From positions 248,001-312,000 of the forward strand of contig NZ_NESF01000001.1 of assembly GCF_003063665.1 (NCBI RefSeq): a stretch of 64,000 bases of DNA, in the 5' to 3' direction. Origin of the DNA: Limnohabitans sp. Hippo3. Lineage in GTDB: Bacteria > Pseudomonadota > Gammaproteobacteria > Burkholderiales > Burkholderiaceae_C. This document shows, piece by piece, positions 32,921-41,632 of this stretch. The notes beneath the pieces were generated by a model that had not been told where the DNA came from, searched no databases, and worked only from the letters and a program-made list of their open reading frames with translations. Every line of letters starts with the position of its first letter. Position 1 is the stretch's first letter. Position numbers and translations under genes: made by a program.

Positions 32921-33649
32921 TCAAGGCCTGACGACTTCTAGCAGCCGATCCAACCCGCCTTCGTTGATCGCCACCATCGCCTGCTCGCGCACCTTGGGCT
33001 TGGCGTGGTAAGCCACCGACAAACCGGCTGCGCCCATCATCGGCAGGTCGTTGGCACCATCGCCGACAGCGATGCATTCGTGCGGCTCGATGCCCAGCAG
33101 CGACGCCACTTCGAGCATGGTTCTGCGCTTCTCGGCCCCGTCGCAAATGTCGCCCCAGCTTTGCATGACCAGGCCGCCCGTCAGTTCACCGTTCACCACT
33201 TCAAGTCGGTTGGAGCGGGCAAAGTCGATGTTCAGGCGCTCTTTCACGCGGTCCGCGAAAAAGGTGAAACCACCTGACACCAGCAGCACCTTCATGCCCG
33301 CCTTCTGGCAGGCCGCAATCAGCTCGGCCGCGCCCGGGTTGATCTTCAGGCGCTCGGTGTACACGCGCTCCATGTCGGCCAGCGTCACGCCCTTGAGCAA
33401 AGCCAAACGGCGGCGGAGGCTTTCCTTAAAGTCGGTGATTTCGCCTCGCATGGCGGCCTCGGTGATGGCCGCCACCTCGGACTTGCGGCCCACGGCATCG
33501 GCAATCTCGTCGATGCACTCGATGCTGATGAGCGTGGAGTCCATGTCAAACGCGATCAGTTTGAAGTGGGACAGTGACAGGGGGGCGGTGAAACCTTGAA
33601 TGGCGAGGCCGGGGGCGAAATGGGTGACAGTGGCGGTGGCAGATGTCAT
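32921..33649 (-). CDS. serB: Phosphoserine phosphatase SerB
   Basis: 242 residues, HAD superfamily. Motif I FDMDSTLI (nucleophile Asp), ECIDEIAD next to it, motif II VSGGFTFFAD, and motif IV GDGANDLPMM. Last step of serine synthesis. It lacks the N-terminal ACT domain of some SerB proteins, consistent with a short form. Starts 27 nt after the vapC stop on the same strand, so it may be partly co-transcribed with the toxin-antitoxin genes. Confidence 0.95.
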   Translation of the reverse strand: MTSATATVTHFAPGLAIQGFTAPLSLSHFKLIAFDMDSTLISIECIDEIADAVGRKSEVAAITEAAMRGEITDFKESLRRRLALLKGVTLADMERVYTERLKINPGAAELIAACQKAGMKVLLVSGGFTFFADRVKERLNIDFARSNRLEVVNGELTGGLVMQSWGDICDGAEKRRTMLEVASLLGIEPHECIAVGDGANDLPMMGAAGLSVAYHAKPKVREQAMVAINEGGLDRLLEVVRP

Positions 33650-33676
33650 GGGTAATTGGAGTCAAAGTAATGGGGA

Positions 33677-34090
33677 TCAGGCCAGCCAGTTTTGAAGCTT
33701 CAGTCCGGGTACGCGGGCAAAGGCCATATCAGCACTCACCAGTGTGGCATCACAACGAATGGCCTGCGCGGCGATCAGCAGATCGTTGGGCCCCAGAGGG
33801 GTGCCGCTGGATTCGAGGGTATTTCGCAATTGGGCATAAACAGGTCCATCTGCTTCGTCCATTGAGATGACTTTCAGCCCCCGCATTTGCAGCTCGTAAG
33901 CGCGCTGAAGACGCGGGCTCGGCCGCTTGTGCAAGCCGTAAAGCAACTCGCATTGCACGACGATGCTGGTGCACAAATCGATGTCCGGCTGTTCGCGCAG
34001 GACTTGCATGGCACGGCGAGCGGCCATGCCATCACCGTCCATCATCATGTGGCTGACGATGTTGGTGTCCAGAAGATAGGTGCTGCTCAT
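33677..34090 (-). CDS. vapC: VapC-family PIN-domain toxin
   Basis: 137-residue PIN ribonuclease. The four acidic metal ligands are present: Asp8 (YLLDTNIV), Glu48 (VQCELLYG), Asp103 (GPNDLLIAA) and Asp121 (VSADMAF). Likely cleaves a tRNA or other RNA when free of antitoxin. Its ATG overlaps the antitoxin stop by 4 nt, the usual toxin-antitoxin arrangement. Confidence 0.92.
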   Translation of the reverse strand: MSSTYLLDTNIVSHMMMDGDGMAARRAMQVLREQPDIDLCTSIVVQCELLYGLHKRPSPRLQRAYELQMRGLKVISMDEADGPVYAQLRNTLESSGTPLGPNDLLIAAQAIRCDATLVSADMAFARVPGLKLQNWLA

Positions 34091-34434
34091 TTTTCGAGAT
34101 CAATGTCGTCGAGCGGCATCAGGCCTTCGTCCACATCTGGGAATGACTCATGGCACTGGCCAAGTTTTTTGATTTCCTCCAGCGCCATCAACAAGGCTGC
34201 TGCAGATCCGCGCTGCGGCCAAGCAGCAACAGGCTCCAAAACCAAGGTGTTGCCCACTTTTTTCATGATGACTTCTTGGGCTTCAAACTCGAACTCGCGC
34301 GGAATTCGCACCGCCTGGTTCGCACCATTGCGAAAAAGCCGCACATGGCGACCGGGATCGGCCGGCGCAGGCGCGTCAGTGGGCGTCAAATAAGGGGCGG
34401 ATTTCTCGGCGGCCGTGAGGGCAGTAGAACTCAT
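34087..34434 (-). CDS. vapB: VapB-family antitoxin (AbrB-like)
   Basis: 115 residues. The swapped-hairpin AbrB/SpoVT DNA-binding segment is clear (VRLFRNGANQAVRIPREFEF at about 31-50, then VIMKKVGNTLVLEP), followed by a toxin-binding tail. It has about 28 extra Ala/Pro-rich residues at the N-terminus compared with usual VapB (75-85 residues); the ATG at 34434 has GGAGGTG upstream, so the extension seems real. A perfect inverted repeat upstream at 34469-34485 is its probable operator. Confidence 0.9.
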   Translation of the reverse strand: MSSTALTAAEKSAPYLTPTDAPAPADPGRHVRLFRNGANQAVRIPREFEFEAQEVIMKKVGNTLVLEPVAAWPQRGSAAALLMALEEIKKLGQCHESFPDVDEGLMPLDDIDLEK

Positions 34435-34468
34435 GATGCACCTCCATGAAGTAGGGAGTTGATTTTAA

Positions 34469-34485
34469 CATATGCCAGGCATATG
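34469..34485. promoter_or_regulatory. Probable vapBC operator
   Basis: CATATGCC-A-GGCATATG, a perfect 8-bp inverted repeat with a 1-nt spacer. On the minus strand it abuts a TTAAAAT -10-like sequence about 30 nt before vapB, so a bound VapBC complex would block transcription. Confidence 0.7.
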
Positions 34486-34520
34486 CTTGGTGGTTGCTTG
34501 CTGTCTTCGGTGCCTTCGGC

Positions 34521-37500
34521 TCAAGCCGCCACTTCCACCTTTGGCGTCCCCAAACTTCTCAGCACATCCCGCACCATCTGCGCCCGCGCCTTGGGATCGG
34601 GCAGTTCGCGTTCGATGCGCAGCTTGTCGTTGCCAGCCAGCTTGATGTGTTTGTTCTTCTGGATCAAACCAATGATGGCCATCGGGTCCACGGGCGGGTT
34701 GGGCTTGAAGGTGATCTGTATGACGCCCGGGGCGGCGTCGACCTTGACCACGCCATAGGGCTGGGTCAGCACGCGCAGGCGGTGCACGTCGACCAGGGTC
34801 TGCGCTTGTGCAGGTAGCTTGCCAAAGCGGTCCACAAGCTCTTCGAGCAGGGCGTCGATCTGATCGCTGGTCTTGGCGGTGGCCAGCTTTTTGTAAAAGC
34901 TCAGGCGCAGGTGCACATCGCCGCAGTAGTCGTTGGGCAGCAGGGCAGGGGCGTGCAGGTTGATGTCGGTGGTGACGTTCAGCGGGTTGAGCAAATCGGG
35001 TTCCTTGCCTGCTTTCAAGCTGCGCACCGCTTCCGACAGCATTTCGTTGTAGAGCTGAAAACCCACTTCGAGCATGTTGCCGCTCTGGTTTTCGCCCAGC
35101 ACCTCGCCCGCGCCGCGAATTTCCAGGTCGTGCATGGCCAAATAGAAGCCGCTGCCCAACTCTTCCATTTGCTGGATGGCGTCGAGCCGCTGGGCGGCTT
35201 GTTTGGTCAGGCCTTCGATCTCGGGCACCATCAAATAGGCATAGGCCTGGTGGTGGCTGCGGCCCACGCGCCCGCGCAGCTGGTGCAGCTGGGCCAGGCC
35301 AAACTTGTCGGCGCGGGAAATCACGATGGTGTTGGCTGTGGGCACGTCGATGCCGGTCTCGATGATGGTCGAGCACAAGAGGATGTTGTAGCGCTGGGCC
35401 ACAAAGTCGCGCATCACGCGTTCGAGCTCACGCTCGGGCATCTGGCCGTGGGCCACGGCGATGCGGGCTTCGGGCAAGATTTCTTCGAGCTTTTGCTTGC
35501 GGTTCTCGATGGTCTCGACCTCGTTGTGCAAAAAGTAGCACTGGCCGCCGCGCTTGAGTTCGCGAAGCACCGCCTCGCGGATCACGCCCGTGCCTTCGTT
35601 GCGCACAAAGGTCTTGATGGCCAAGCGGCGTTGCGGTGCGGTCGCAATCACGCTCAAATCGCGCAAGCCCTCCAGCGCCATGCCCATGGTGCGGGGGATG
35701 GGGGTGGCGGTGAGTGTGAGCACATCGACCTCGGCCCTCAGGGCTTTCATGGCCTCTTTGTGGCGCACGCCAAAGCGGTGCTCCTCGTCGATGATGAGCA
35801 GGCCCAGGTCGTGGAATTTGGTGGATTCGCTCAGCAGCTTGTGCGTGCCGACCACGATGTCCACCGTGCCGTCGGCAATGCCTTTGAGTGCTGCGGTGAC
35901 TTCTTTGCCCGACCGAAAGCGCGAGACTTCGGCCACTTTGACGGGCCATTTGGCAAAGCGGTCTTTGAGCGTCTGGTAATGCTGCTCGGCCAGCAGCGTA
36001 GTGGGCGCCAGCAGGGCGACCTGTTTGCCGCCCGTCACGGCCACAAAAGCGGCCCGCAGGGCCACCTCGGTCTTGCCAAAGCCCACATCGCCGCAGACCA
36101 GGCGGTCCATGGGGCGGGGGCTGATCATGTCTTGAATCACGCAGTGGATGGCGGCCTTTTGGTCGGCGGTTTCTTCAAAGCCGAAGTCGTTGGCAAAGGT
36201 CTCGTAGTCTTGCGGGCTGTAGCGGAAAGGGTGGCCCTCGCGTGCGGCGCGGCGGGCGTAGATGTTGAGCAGCTCGGCGGCCGCATCGCGCACTTGTTCG
36301 GCGGCTTTGCGTTTTGCTTTTTCCCATTGGCCACTGCCCAGCTTGTGCAGCGGCGCTTCGTCGGCGCTCACGCCTGTGTAGCGGCCAATCAGTTGCAGCT
36401 GGCTCACCGGCACATAGAGCGTGGCCTTGTCGGCGTATTCCAGGTGCAAAAATTCCTGCAGGGCGGGCGTGCCGTCTTCGTTTTTTTGGCCCATGTCCAT
36501 GTTGACCAGACCCCGGTAGCGGCCAATGCCGTGGGCACTGTGCACCACCGGATCGCCCACGTTCAGCTCGCTCAGGTCTTTGATCAGCGCTTCCACATCG
36601 CTGACTTGTTCCTGCTTTTTGCGGCGGCGGGTGACAGCCCCTGCCGCGAAAAGTTCGGTTTCGGTGACGAGGTCGATGTCTTTTTCAAACCAGTGGAAAC
36701 CGCTGGTGAGCGCGGCGGTGGCCATGCCGACTTTTTCGTCGCTGGCCAAAAAGTCTTGCAGGCTGTCGAACACGGGTGGTGTCAGGCCGCTGGAGCGCAC
36801 GAAGTCGAGCAAGCTTTCGCGGCGGCCGTCGCTCTCGGCCAGGATCAGCACGCGGCTGGCACTGCTGCGGATGTGCGCTTGCAATCTGGCCAGGGGGTCT
36901 TCGGCACCGCGCACCACCGTCAGTTCGGGCAGGGACTGGGCGAGGGTGTTGTCGGCCACGTCTTGCGTGCCAGCACGCAGGGCCAGTTGCGCGTGGCCGT
37001 TGGTCAGTGTGTAGAACTGCTCCGCACTCAAAAACAGCGCATCGGGCGGCAGAACAGGCCGCTCAGGGTCGCCCTGCACCAGGCGGTAGCGGTCGCGGGT
37101 GTCTTGCCAAAAGCGCTGAAAGGCGGGTTCCAGATCGCCGTGCAGCACCACGGTGGCGGCGTCCGCCTGACCCGCGCCCAGGTAATCAAACACCGTGGCG
37201 GTTTCTTCAAAAAACAGCGGCAGGTAGTACTCGATGCCCGCCGTGGCCACGCCGTTGCCCATGTCTTTGTAGATTCGGCTCTTGGTTGGGTCGCCTTCGA
37301 GCAGTTCACGCCAGCGGCTGCGAAAGCGTGCACGCGCTGCTTCGTCCATCGGGAACTCGCGCCCGGGCAGCAGACGCACCTCGGGCACGGGGTAGAGGCT
37401 GCGCTGGCTGTCGGGGTCAAAGGTGCGGATGCTGTCGATCTCGTCGTCAAACAAATCCACCCGGTAAGGCACCAAAGAGCCCATAGGGAAGAGGTCGATC

Positions 37501-38012
37501 AAGCCGCCGCGCACCGCGTATTCGCCAGGGCTGACCACCTGGCTCACATGCGAGTAGCCCGCCAGCGTGAGCTGGGCCTTGAGTTGGGCTTCGTCGAGCT
37601 TTTGCTTGACTTTGAACTCGAAGGTGTAGCCCGCCAAAAAGGACGGTGGGGCCAGCCGGTACAGCGCCGTGGTGGCAGGCACCAGCACCACGTCTGCGCT
37701 CTCGGCATGGTTGCGCTGCTTGATGCGCCAGAGCGTGGCCAGGCGCTCCGAAATCAGGTCCTGGTGGGGCGAGAAGGTGTCGTAGGGCAGGGTTTCCCAG
37801 TCGGGGAACATCACGCAGCGCAGATCGGGCGCAAAAAACACCAGTTCGTCCATCAGGCGCTGGGCATCGGCCGCGTCGGCGGTGACGATGGCGGTGAGCT
37901 TGCCCGCTTTCTTTTCGCGCTCAGCCAGCTGGGCCAGCAGCACGGCATCGGCCGATCCGGCGGGGCGGGGCAGGGTGAATCGTTTGCCGGAAATCAGGCT
38001 GGGCAGTTGCAT
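34521..38012 (-). CDS. mfd: Transcription-repair coupling factor Mfd
   Basis: 1163 residues, full length. N-terminal UvrB-like domains (LPYDTFSPHQDLISERLATL), the RNA polymerase-interacting CarD-like domain in the middle (VVHSAHGIGRYRGLVNMDMG), then the RecG-like translocase with Walker A GDVGFGKTEVALRAAF, DEEHRFGV, TATPIPRTM and later motif GRVGRS. Removes stalled RNA polymerase and recruits UvrA. ATG 38012 gives MQLPSLISGKRF; an upstream ATG at 38051 is unlikely because it falls inside a hairpin in the leader. Confidence 0.97.
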   Translation of the reverse strand: MQLPSLISGKRFTLPRPAGSADAVLLAQLAEREKKAGKLTAIVTADAADAQRLMDELVFFAPDLRCVMFPDWETLPYDTFSPHQDLISERLATLWRIKQRNHAESADVVLVPATTALYRLAPPSFLAGYTFEFKVKQKLDEAQLKAQLTLAGYSHVSQVVSPGEYAVRGGLIDLFPMGSLVPYRVDLFDDEIDSIRTFDPDSQRSLYPVPEVRLLPGREFPMDEAARARFRSRWRELLEGDPTKSRIYKDMGNGVATAGIEYYLPLFFEETATVFDYLGAGQADAATVVLHGDLEPAFQRFWQDTRDRYRLVQGDPERPVLPPDALFLSAEQFYTLTNGHAQLALRAGTQDVADNTLAQSLPELTVVRGAEDPLARLQAHIRSSASRVLILAESDGRRESLLDFVRSSGLTPPVFDSLQDFLASDEKVGMATAALTSGFHWFEKDIDLVTETELFAAGAVTRRRKKQEQVSDVEALIKDLSELNVGDPVVHSAHGIGRYRGLVNMDMGQKNEDGTPALQEFLHLEYADKATLYVPVSQLQLIGRYTGVSADEAPLHKLGSGQWEKAKRKAAEQVRDAAAELLNIYARRAAREGHPFRYSPQDYETFANDFGFEETADQKAAIHCVIQDMISPRPMDRLVCGDVGFGKTEVALRAAFVAVTGGKQVALLAPTTLLAEQHYQTLKDRFAKWPVKVAEVSRFRSGKEVTAALKGIADGTVDIVVGTHKLLSESTKFHDLGLLIIDEEHRFGVRHKEAMKALRAEVDVLTLTATPIPRTMGMALEGLRDLSVIATAPQRRLAIKTFVRNEGTGVIREAVLRELKRGGQCYFLHNEVETIENRKQKLEEILPEARIAVAHGQMPERELERVMRDFVAQRYNILLCSTIIETGIDVPTANTIVISRADKFGLAQLHQLRGRVGRSHHQAYAYLMVPEIEGLTKQAAQRLDAIQQMEELGSGFYLAMHDLEIRGAGEVLGENQSGNMLEVGFQLYNEMLSEAVRSLKAGKEPDLLNPLNVTTDINLHAPALLPNDYCGDVHLRLSFYKKLATAKTSDQIDALLEELVDRFGKLPAQAQTLVDVHRLRVLTQPYGVVKVDAAPGVIQITFKPNPPVDPMAIIGLIQKNKHIKLAGNDKLRIERELPDPKARAQMVRDVLRSLGTPKVEVAA

Positions 38013-38039
38013 GGGAGCGAAGGGCAATGGCGAAGTGAA

Positions 38040-38075
38040 AAAGCAAAACACCCCCCGCCGTCATGGAGGGGGGTG
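38040..38075 (-). terminator. Terminator-like hairpin with U tract in the mfd leader (possible attenuator)
   Basis: On the minus strand, CACCCCCC pairs with GGGGGGTG around an 11-nt loop (38049-38075) and is followed at once by TTTTGCTTTTT. It lies after the probable mfd promoter (-10 at 38097-38102) and 37 nt before the mfd ATG. No minus-strand gene lies upstream that would need a terminator, since ispD is divergent. Confidence 0.6.
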
Positions 38076-38096
38076 AAGAAATCGTCAGACGCCGCC

Positions 38097-38102
38097 ATTG
38101 TA
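38097..38102 (-). promoter_or_regulatory. -10 element for mfd
   Basis: TACAAT on the minus strand in the context CTTCTACAATGG; start of transcription near 38090, giving a leader of about 78 nt that contains the hairpin at 38049-38075. Confidence 0.5.
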
Positions 38103-38180
38103 GAAGCGAGGCAGCAGAGCCCCCGAGCTGGTCGTGGGCATGAGGCGGCGAACTCGAACGAGGCAGCAGGAGCGACCTCC

Positions 38181-38186
38181 TACAAT
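38181..38186 (+). promoter_or_regulatory. -10 element for ispD
   Basis: TACAAT in CTCCTACAATTC, ending 8 nt before the ispD ATG at 38195. Transcription would start about 2 nt before the ATG, giving an almost leaderless message. No clear -35. Confidence 0.5.
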
Positions 38187-38194
38187 TCAAGCCC

Positions 38195-38920
38195 ATGTCG
38201 TCGACCCCTACCACTCCCCGTTTTCATGCCTTGGTGCCTTGCGCGGGCACAGGCAGCCGCGCAGGCACACCCATGCCCAAGCAATACCAGATGGTGGCTG
38301 GGCAAGTCATGGTTTTGCATACCCTGCAGGCGCTGGCCCGTGTGCCGCAGCTGGCCAGTGGTTGGGTGATTCTGTCGCCGGGTGATGATTTCAAATGGCC
38401 CCAAGTCGGTTGGCCTGCGCATTTCAGGCGTGAGGCTTGCGGTGGCGCGACCCGGGCCGAGAGCGTATTCAATGGCCTGAGCGCCATGCTGGCAGCAGGC
38501 GTCGCGGCGCAAGACTGGGTGCTGGTGCACGACGCAGCGCGTTGCTTGGTCACCCCCGAGGCGGTGTCGCAACTGATCGAAGCTTGTCAAGATGACCCGG
38601 TGGGCGGTTTGCTGGCTTTGCCGCTGCCCGACACTTTGAAATCGCACACCCTGAACGGGCAGCTTGCCCGCGTGGCCAGCACCGTGCCGCGCGAAGACAA
38701 ATGGCTGGCCCAAACCCCGCAAATGTTCCGTTTGGGTGCTTTGCATGCTGCCTTGGCAGACGCGGCAGCCACAGGGTTTGCAGGCATCACCGACGAGTCG
38801 AGCGCGATGGAGCGCCAGGGCTTGGCGCCCCGCCTGATGCCCTGCTCGGCCCAGAATTTGAAAGTCACTTACCCGGCCGACTTCGCGTTTGCCGAGGCGG
38901 TTTTGAAAGGCAGAACATGA
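38195..38920 (+). CDS. ispD: 2-C-methyl-D-erythritol 4-phosphate cytidylyltransferase
   Basis: 241 residues. Nucleotide-binding start [20 protein letters not shown], then [13 protein letters not shown] and [11 protein letters not shown], all IspD signatures. Third step of the MEP isoprenoid pathway. The stop overlaps the ispF ATG by 4 nt, coupling the two genes. It has little or no room for a ribosome site after the probable -10 at 38181. Confidence 0.94.
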   Translation: MSSTPTTPRFHALVPCAGTGSRAGTPMPKQYQMVAGQVMVLHTLQALARVPQLASGWVILSPGDDFKWPQVGWPAHFRREACGGATRAESVFNGLSAMLAAGVAAQDWVLVHDAARCLVTPEAVSQLIEACQDDPVGGLLALPLPDTLKSHTLNGQLARVASTVPREDKWLAQTPQMFRLGALHAALADAAATGFAGITDESSAMERQGLAPRLMPCSAQNLKVTYPADFAFAEAVLKGRT

Positions 38921-39396
38921 ACATCCGCATTGGCGAAGGCTGGGACGTGCACGCCTTGGTGCCCGGGCGACAGCTGATTTTGGGTGGGGTCAAGATTCCT
39001 CACACCACAGGCCTGCTGGGCCATTCAGACGCCGATGTGCTGTTGCACGCCATCACCGATGCGGTGCTGGGCGCTGCGGGCCTGGGCGACATAGGACGGC
39101 ATTTTCCGGACACGGATGCGCAGTTCAAGGGCGCCGATTCGTCGGTGCTGTTGCAAGAGGCCATGCGCCGGGTACGCGCCCAAGGCTGGGAGCTGGTGAA
39201 TGTGGACAGCACCATCGTGGCGCAAGCCCCCAAACTCGCCCCGCACATAGCGGCGATCAACGCTGGGGTGGCCAAGGCGCTGGGCGTTCAAGCGGACCAG
39301 GTCAATGTGAAGGCGAAGACCGCCGAAAAGCTCGGCCCTGTGGGCATGGGCCAAAGCATCGAAGCGCGTGCGGTGGCTTTGCTGAAAAAGGCTTGA
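38917..39396 (+). CDS. ispF: 2-C-methyl-D-erythritol 2,4-cyclodiphosphate synthase
   Basis: 159 residues. Metal-binding GWDVHALV at the N-terminus, [17 protein letters not shown], the conserved [11 protein letters not shown] and C-terminal [14 protein letters not shown]. Forms the cyclic diphosphate two steps after IspD in the MEP pathway; homotrimer. ATG 38917 overlaps the ispD stop. Confidence 0.96.
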   Translation: MNIRIGEGWDVHALVPGRQLILGGVKIPHTTGLLGHSDADVLLHAITDAVLGAAGLGDIGRHFPDTDAQFKGADSSVLLQEAMRRVRAQGWELVNVDSTIVAQAPKLAPHIAAINAGVAKALGVQADQVNVKAKTAEKLGPVGMGQSIEARAVALLKKA

Positions 39397-39420
39397 TGGC
39401 AAGCTTGAGCTGGTGATCCC

Positions 39421-39503
39421 ACATTCGCGAGCAGGGGCTCGCTCCCACGAAGACCAAACTTCCTGTCTTTGACTTTGTGGGAGGTCGCCCCTGCGGCCGA
39501 ATC
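39421..39503. repeat. REPIN-like pair of inverted REP sequences
   Basis: Two imperfect REP-type palindromes face each other: ATTCGCGAGCAGGGGCTCGC...TCCCAC at 39421-39449, and GTGGGAGG...CCCCTGCGG...CGAAT at 39477-39502, separated by about 27 nt. The GTGGGAG...CGAAT form resembles REP elements best known in Pseudomonas. It lies between the convergent ispF and sensor kinase genes. No RAYT transposase gene is in the window. Confidence 0.7.
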
Positions 39504-39514
39504 TCTGCTGTGGC

Positions 39515-40900
39515 TCAAGCCTCGTTGTGCGCTTGCCTGAACTTCATCAGGGCCATCAAGCCGCCCGCGCTGTTGTTGAACACCGAAAACGTGCCCCCCA
39601 TGCGCTGCACCGAGCGCTCGACAATGGCCAAGCCGAGGCCCGAGCCTGTGGCCGAGGTTCGAGCCGCGTCGCCCCTGAAAAACGGTTGCGTCAGGTTTTT
39701 CAGGGCCTCATCAGACACCCCGGGGCCTTGGTCGCGCACACGCAACAGAACCCAGCCTTCATGCACCCGGGCGACGATTTCGACCCGCGTGATGCCATCG
39801 CTGGGGCTTTGGCCATAGCGGCGGGCGTTTTCCAGCAGGTTCGACAACACCCGAGACAGTTCCACTTGTTCGGCCTTGACCTGCAGGTCTTCTGCCACAT
39901 CCACACTGATCTCGAAGCGCGGGTTGTTGCGCCAGGGGGCGATGCTGCGGCTGATCACGCCGGACAGCAGCACCGGACCGAGCTCGGTCGGTTCAGGGCG
40001 GGCGTAGTCGAGGAATGTGTCGATGATGGCGTCGAGTTGCGAGATGTCGGCGGCCATCAAGTCGCGGGTTTCTGGATCGCTCACGCTCAGCTCGGTCTCC
40101 AGCCGCAAGCGGGCCAGGGGCGTGCGCAAGTCGTGCGAGATGCCCGCCAGCATCAAGGCCCGCTCTTGCTCGATTTTGGCCAGGCGTTCGGCCATGCGGT
40201 TGAAGCCGATGTTGACCTCGCGGATTTCGCTGGTGGCCGCGTCTTCGTCCAAGGTCGAGGTGTTGAAGTGGCCTTCGCGCACTTGACTCGCCGCAAAGGA
40301 CAAGCGTTTAAGCGGGCGGTTGATCAGGCCCGCCATGATGGCGGCCCCCGCCAAAGACAGCGCCAAGGTCACGGCCAGCCAGGTCAGCCAGGCCGAGCCG
40401 CCCAAGGGGCGAAGCCGCTCCGGGTCCATTTGCAGCCAGTAGCTGTCTCGCTCGATCTTGAAGCCCACCCACAAACCGGAGGCGTCGTTCACCCGTGAGG
40501 CGATAACGGTGTCCGGCCCGAGTCGTCTGGCCATTTCCTGCGCCAATCGGCTCTCCATGTCTGATTCACCATAAGGCACCACACGGTCGCTGGGTTCTCG
40601 AATCAGGATGCTGAGGTCTTCCTCGTCGGCCAGCATTTTGAGCAGCGCGACACGGGCAATGGCATCCGAGTGCATCAAGGCCGTTTTGGTCAGGTTGACG
40701 ACGGTCGCAATTTGGTGGGCATTGCGCAAGATGCGCGGCTCGTACTCTTGGGTACGAAACATTTGCAGCCAAGCCAGGCTGCTGAACAGGATCAGCAAGG
40801 CCAGCAAAAAGAAGGTGCGCCAAAACAGACTCAATTTGAGCCTGCGCGGCGATTTATCGGGCTGGGCACCTTCGGGCGAGGTGATTTCTGCAGGGTTCAC
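39515..40900 (-). CDS. EnvZ-type sensor histidine kinase
   Basis: 461 residues. Membrane helix at about 26-46, periplasmic sensor region to about 170, second helix at about 171-193, HAMP linker, dimerisation helix with phosphoacceptor His256 in GISHDLRTPLARL, then ATPase boxes NLLENARRYG (N), DQGPGVSDEAL (G1) and GSGLGLAIVERS (G2). The regulator gene upstream overlaps its start by 4 nt. Resembles EnvZ/RisS of Betaproteobacteria; signal unknown, osmotic or envelope stress by analogy. Confidence 0.9.
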   Translation of the reverse strand: MNPAEITSPEGAQPDKSPRRLKLSLFWRTFFLLALLILFSSLAWLQMFRTQEYEPRILRNAHQIATVVNLTKTALMHSDAIARVALLKMLADEEDLSILIREPSDRVVPYGESDMESRLAQEMARRLGPDTVIASRVNDASGLWVGFKIERDSYWLQMDPERLRPLGGSAWLTWLAVTLALSLAGAAIMAGLINRPLKRLSFAASQVREGHFNTSTLDEDAATSEIREVNIGFNRMAERLAKIEQERALMLAGISHDLRTPLARLRLETELSVSDPETRDLMAADISQLDAIIDTFLDYARPEPTELGPVLLSGVISRSIAPWRNNPRFEISVDVAEDLQVKAEQVELSRVLSNLLENARRYGQSPSDGITRVEIVARVHEGWVLLRVRDQGPGVSDEALKNLTQPFFRGDAARTSATGSGLGLAIVERSVQRMGGTFSVFNNSAGGLMALMKFRQAHNEA

Positions 40901-41628
40901 GGCTGCCCATCAGGCACAAAGACATAACCGACGCCCCAGACGGTCTGGATGATTTTGGGCGATGCGGGATCGGCCTCGATCATCTTGCGCAGTCTGGAAA
41001 TCTGGACGTCCAGACTCCGGTCGAACGGCTCGAAGTCGCGGCCACGGGCCAATTGGGCCAGTTTGTCGCGTGTCAGGGGTTGCTTGGGGTGGCGGGCCAG
41101 GGCCTTGAGCATGGCAAATTCGCCGCTCGTCAAGGGCATGTCCTGGCCATTTTTAGACAGGGATCGGGTGCCCAAGTCCAGCGAAAAAGCGCCAAACACA
41201 ATGACTTCGTGGTCACCCGAAGAGGGCGCGCCGGGCACCTCACCTTGGGGCCTGCGGCGCAACACCGCATGGATACGCGCCAGCAACTCGCGCGGGTTAA
41301 AGGGCTTGCCCAGGTAGTCATCGGCCCCGATTTCCAGGCCCGTGATGCGGTCCACGTCTTCACCTTTGGCGGTGAGCATGATGACCGGGGTTTTCATACC
41401 CGCGGCCCGCAGCCGTTTGCAAATGCTCAGACCGTCCTCGCCAGGCAGCATCAGGTCGAGCACGATCAGGTCGATCGTTTCGCGTTGCAAGATGCGGTCG
41501 AGGGCTCGACCGTCTTCAGCCAGCAGCACATCGAAGCCCTCGGGCGACAAAAATCGACGCAACAAATCGCGGATGCGGGTGTCGTCGTCAACGATGACGA
41601 TCTTGTCCAGGCGTGCAGAAGTACTCAT
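40897..41628 (-). CDS. ompR: OmpR-type response regulator
   Basis: 243 residues. Receiver domain with acidic pocket VDDD and phosphoacceptor Asp58 (LIVLDLMLPGEDG), switch residues in MLTAKGE and conserved Lys in GKPFNPRELL; C-terminal winged helix with LTSGEFAMLKAL and VWGVGYVFVPDG. Close to OmpR in sequence pattern. Pairs with the kinase encoded immediately downstream (4-nt overlap). Confidence 0.92.
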   Translation of the reverse strand: MSTSARLDKIVIVDDDTRIRDLLRRFLSPEGFDVLLAEDGRALDRILQRETIDLIVLDLMLPGEDGLSICKRLRAAGMKTPVIMLTAKGEDVDRITGLEIGADDYLGKPFNPRELLARIHAVLRRRPQGEVPGAPSSGDHEVIVFGAFSLDLGTRSLSKNGQDMPLTSGEFAMLKALARHPKQPLTRDKLAQLARGRDFEPFDRSLDVQISRLRKMIEADPASPKIIQTVWGVGYVFVPDGQP

Positions 41629-41632
41629 GGCA

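Noticed and set aside
34911..38369. A 1152-codon plus-strand open frame opposite mfd
   Set aside because: Antisense shadow of mfd; no domain, no ribosome site, and it runs through the mfd leader and into ispD.
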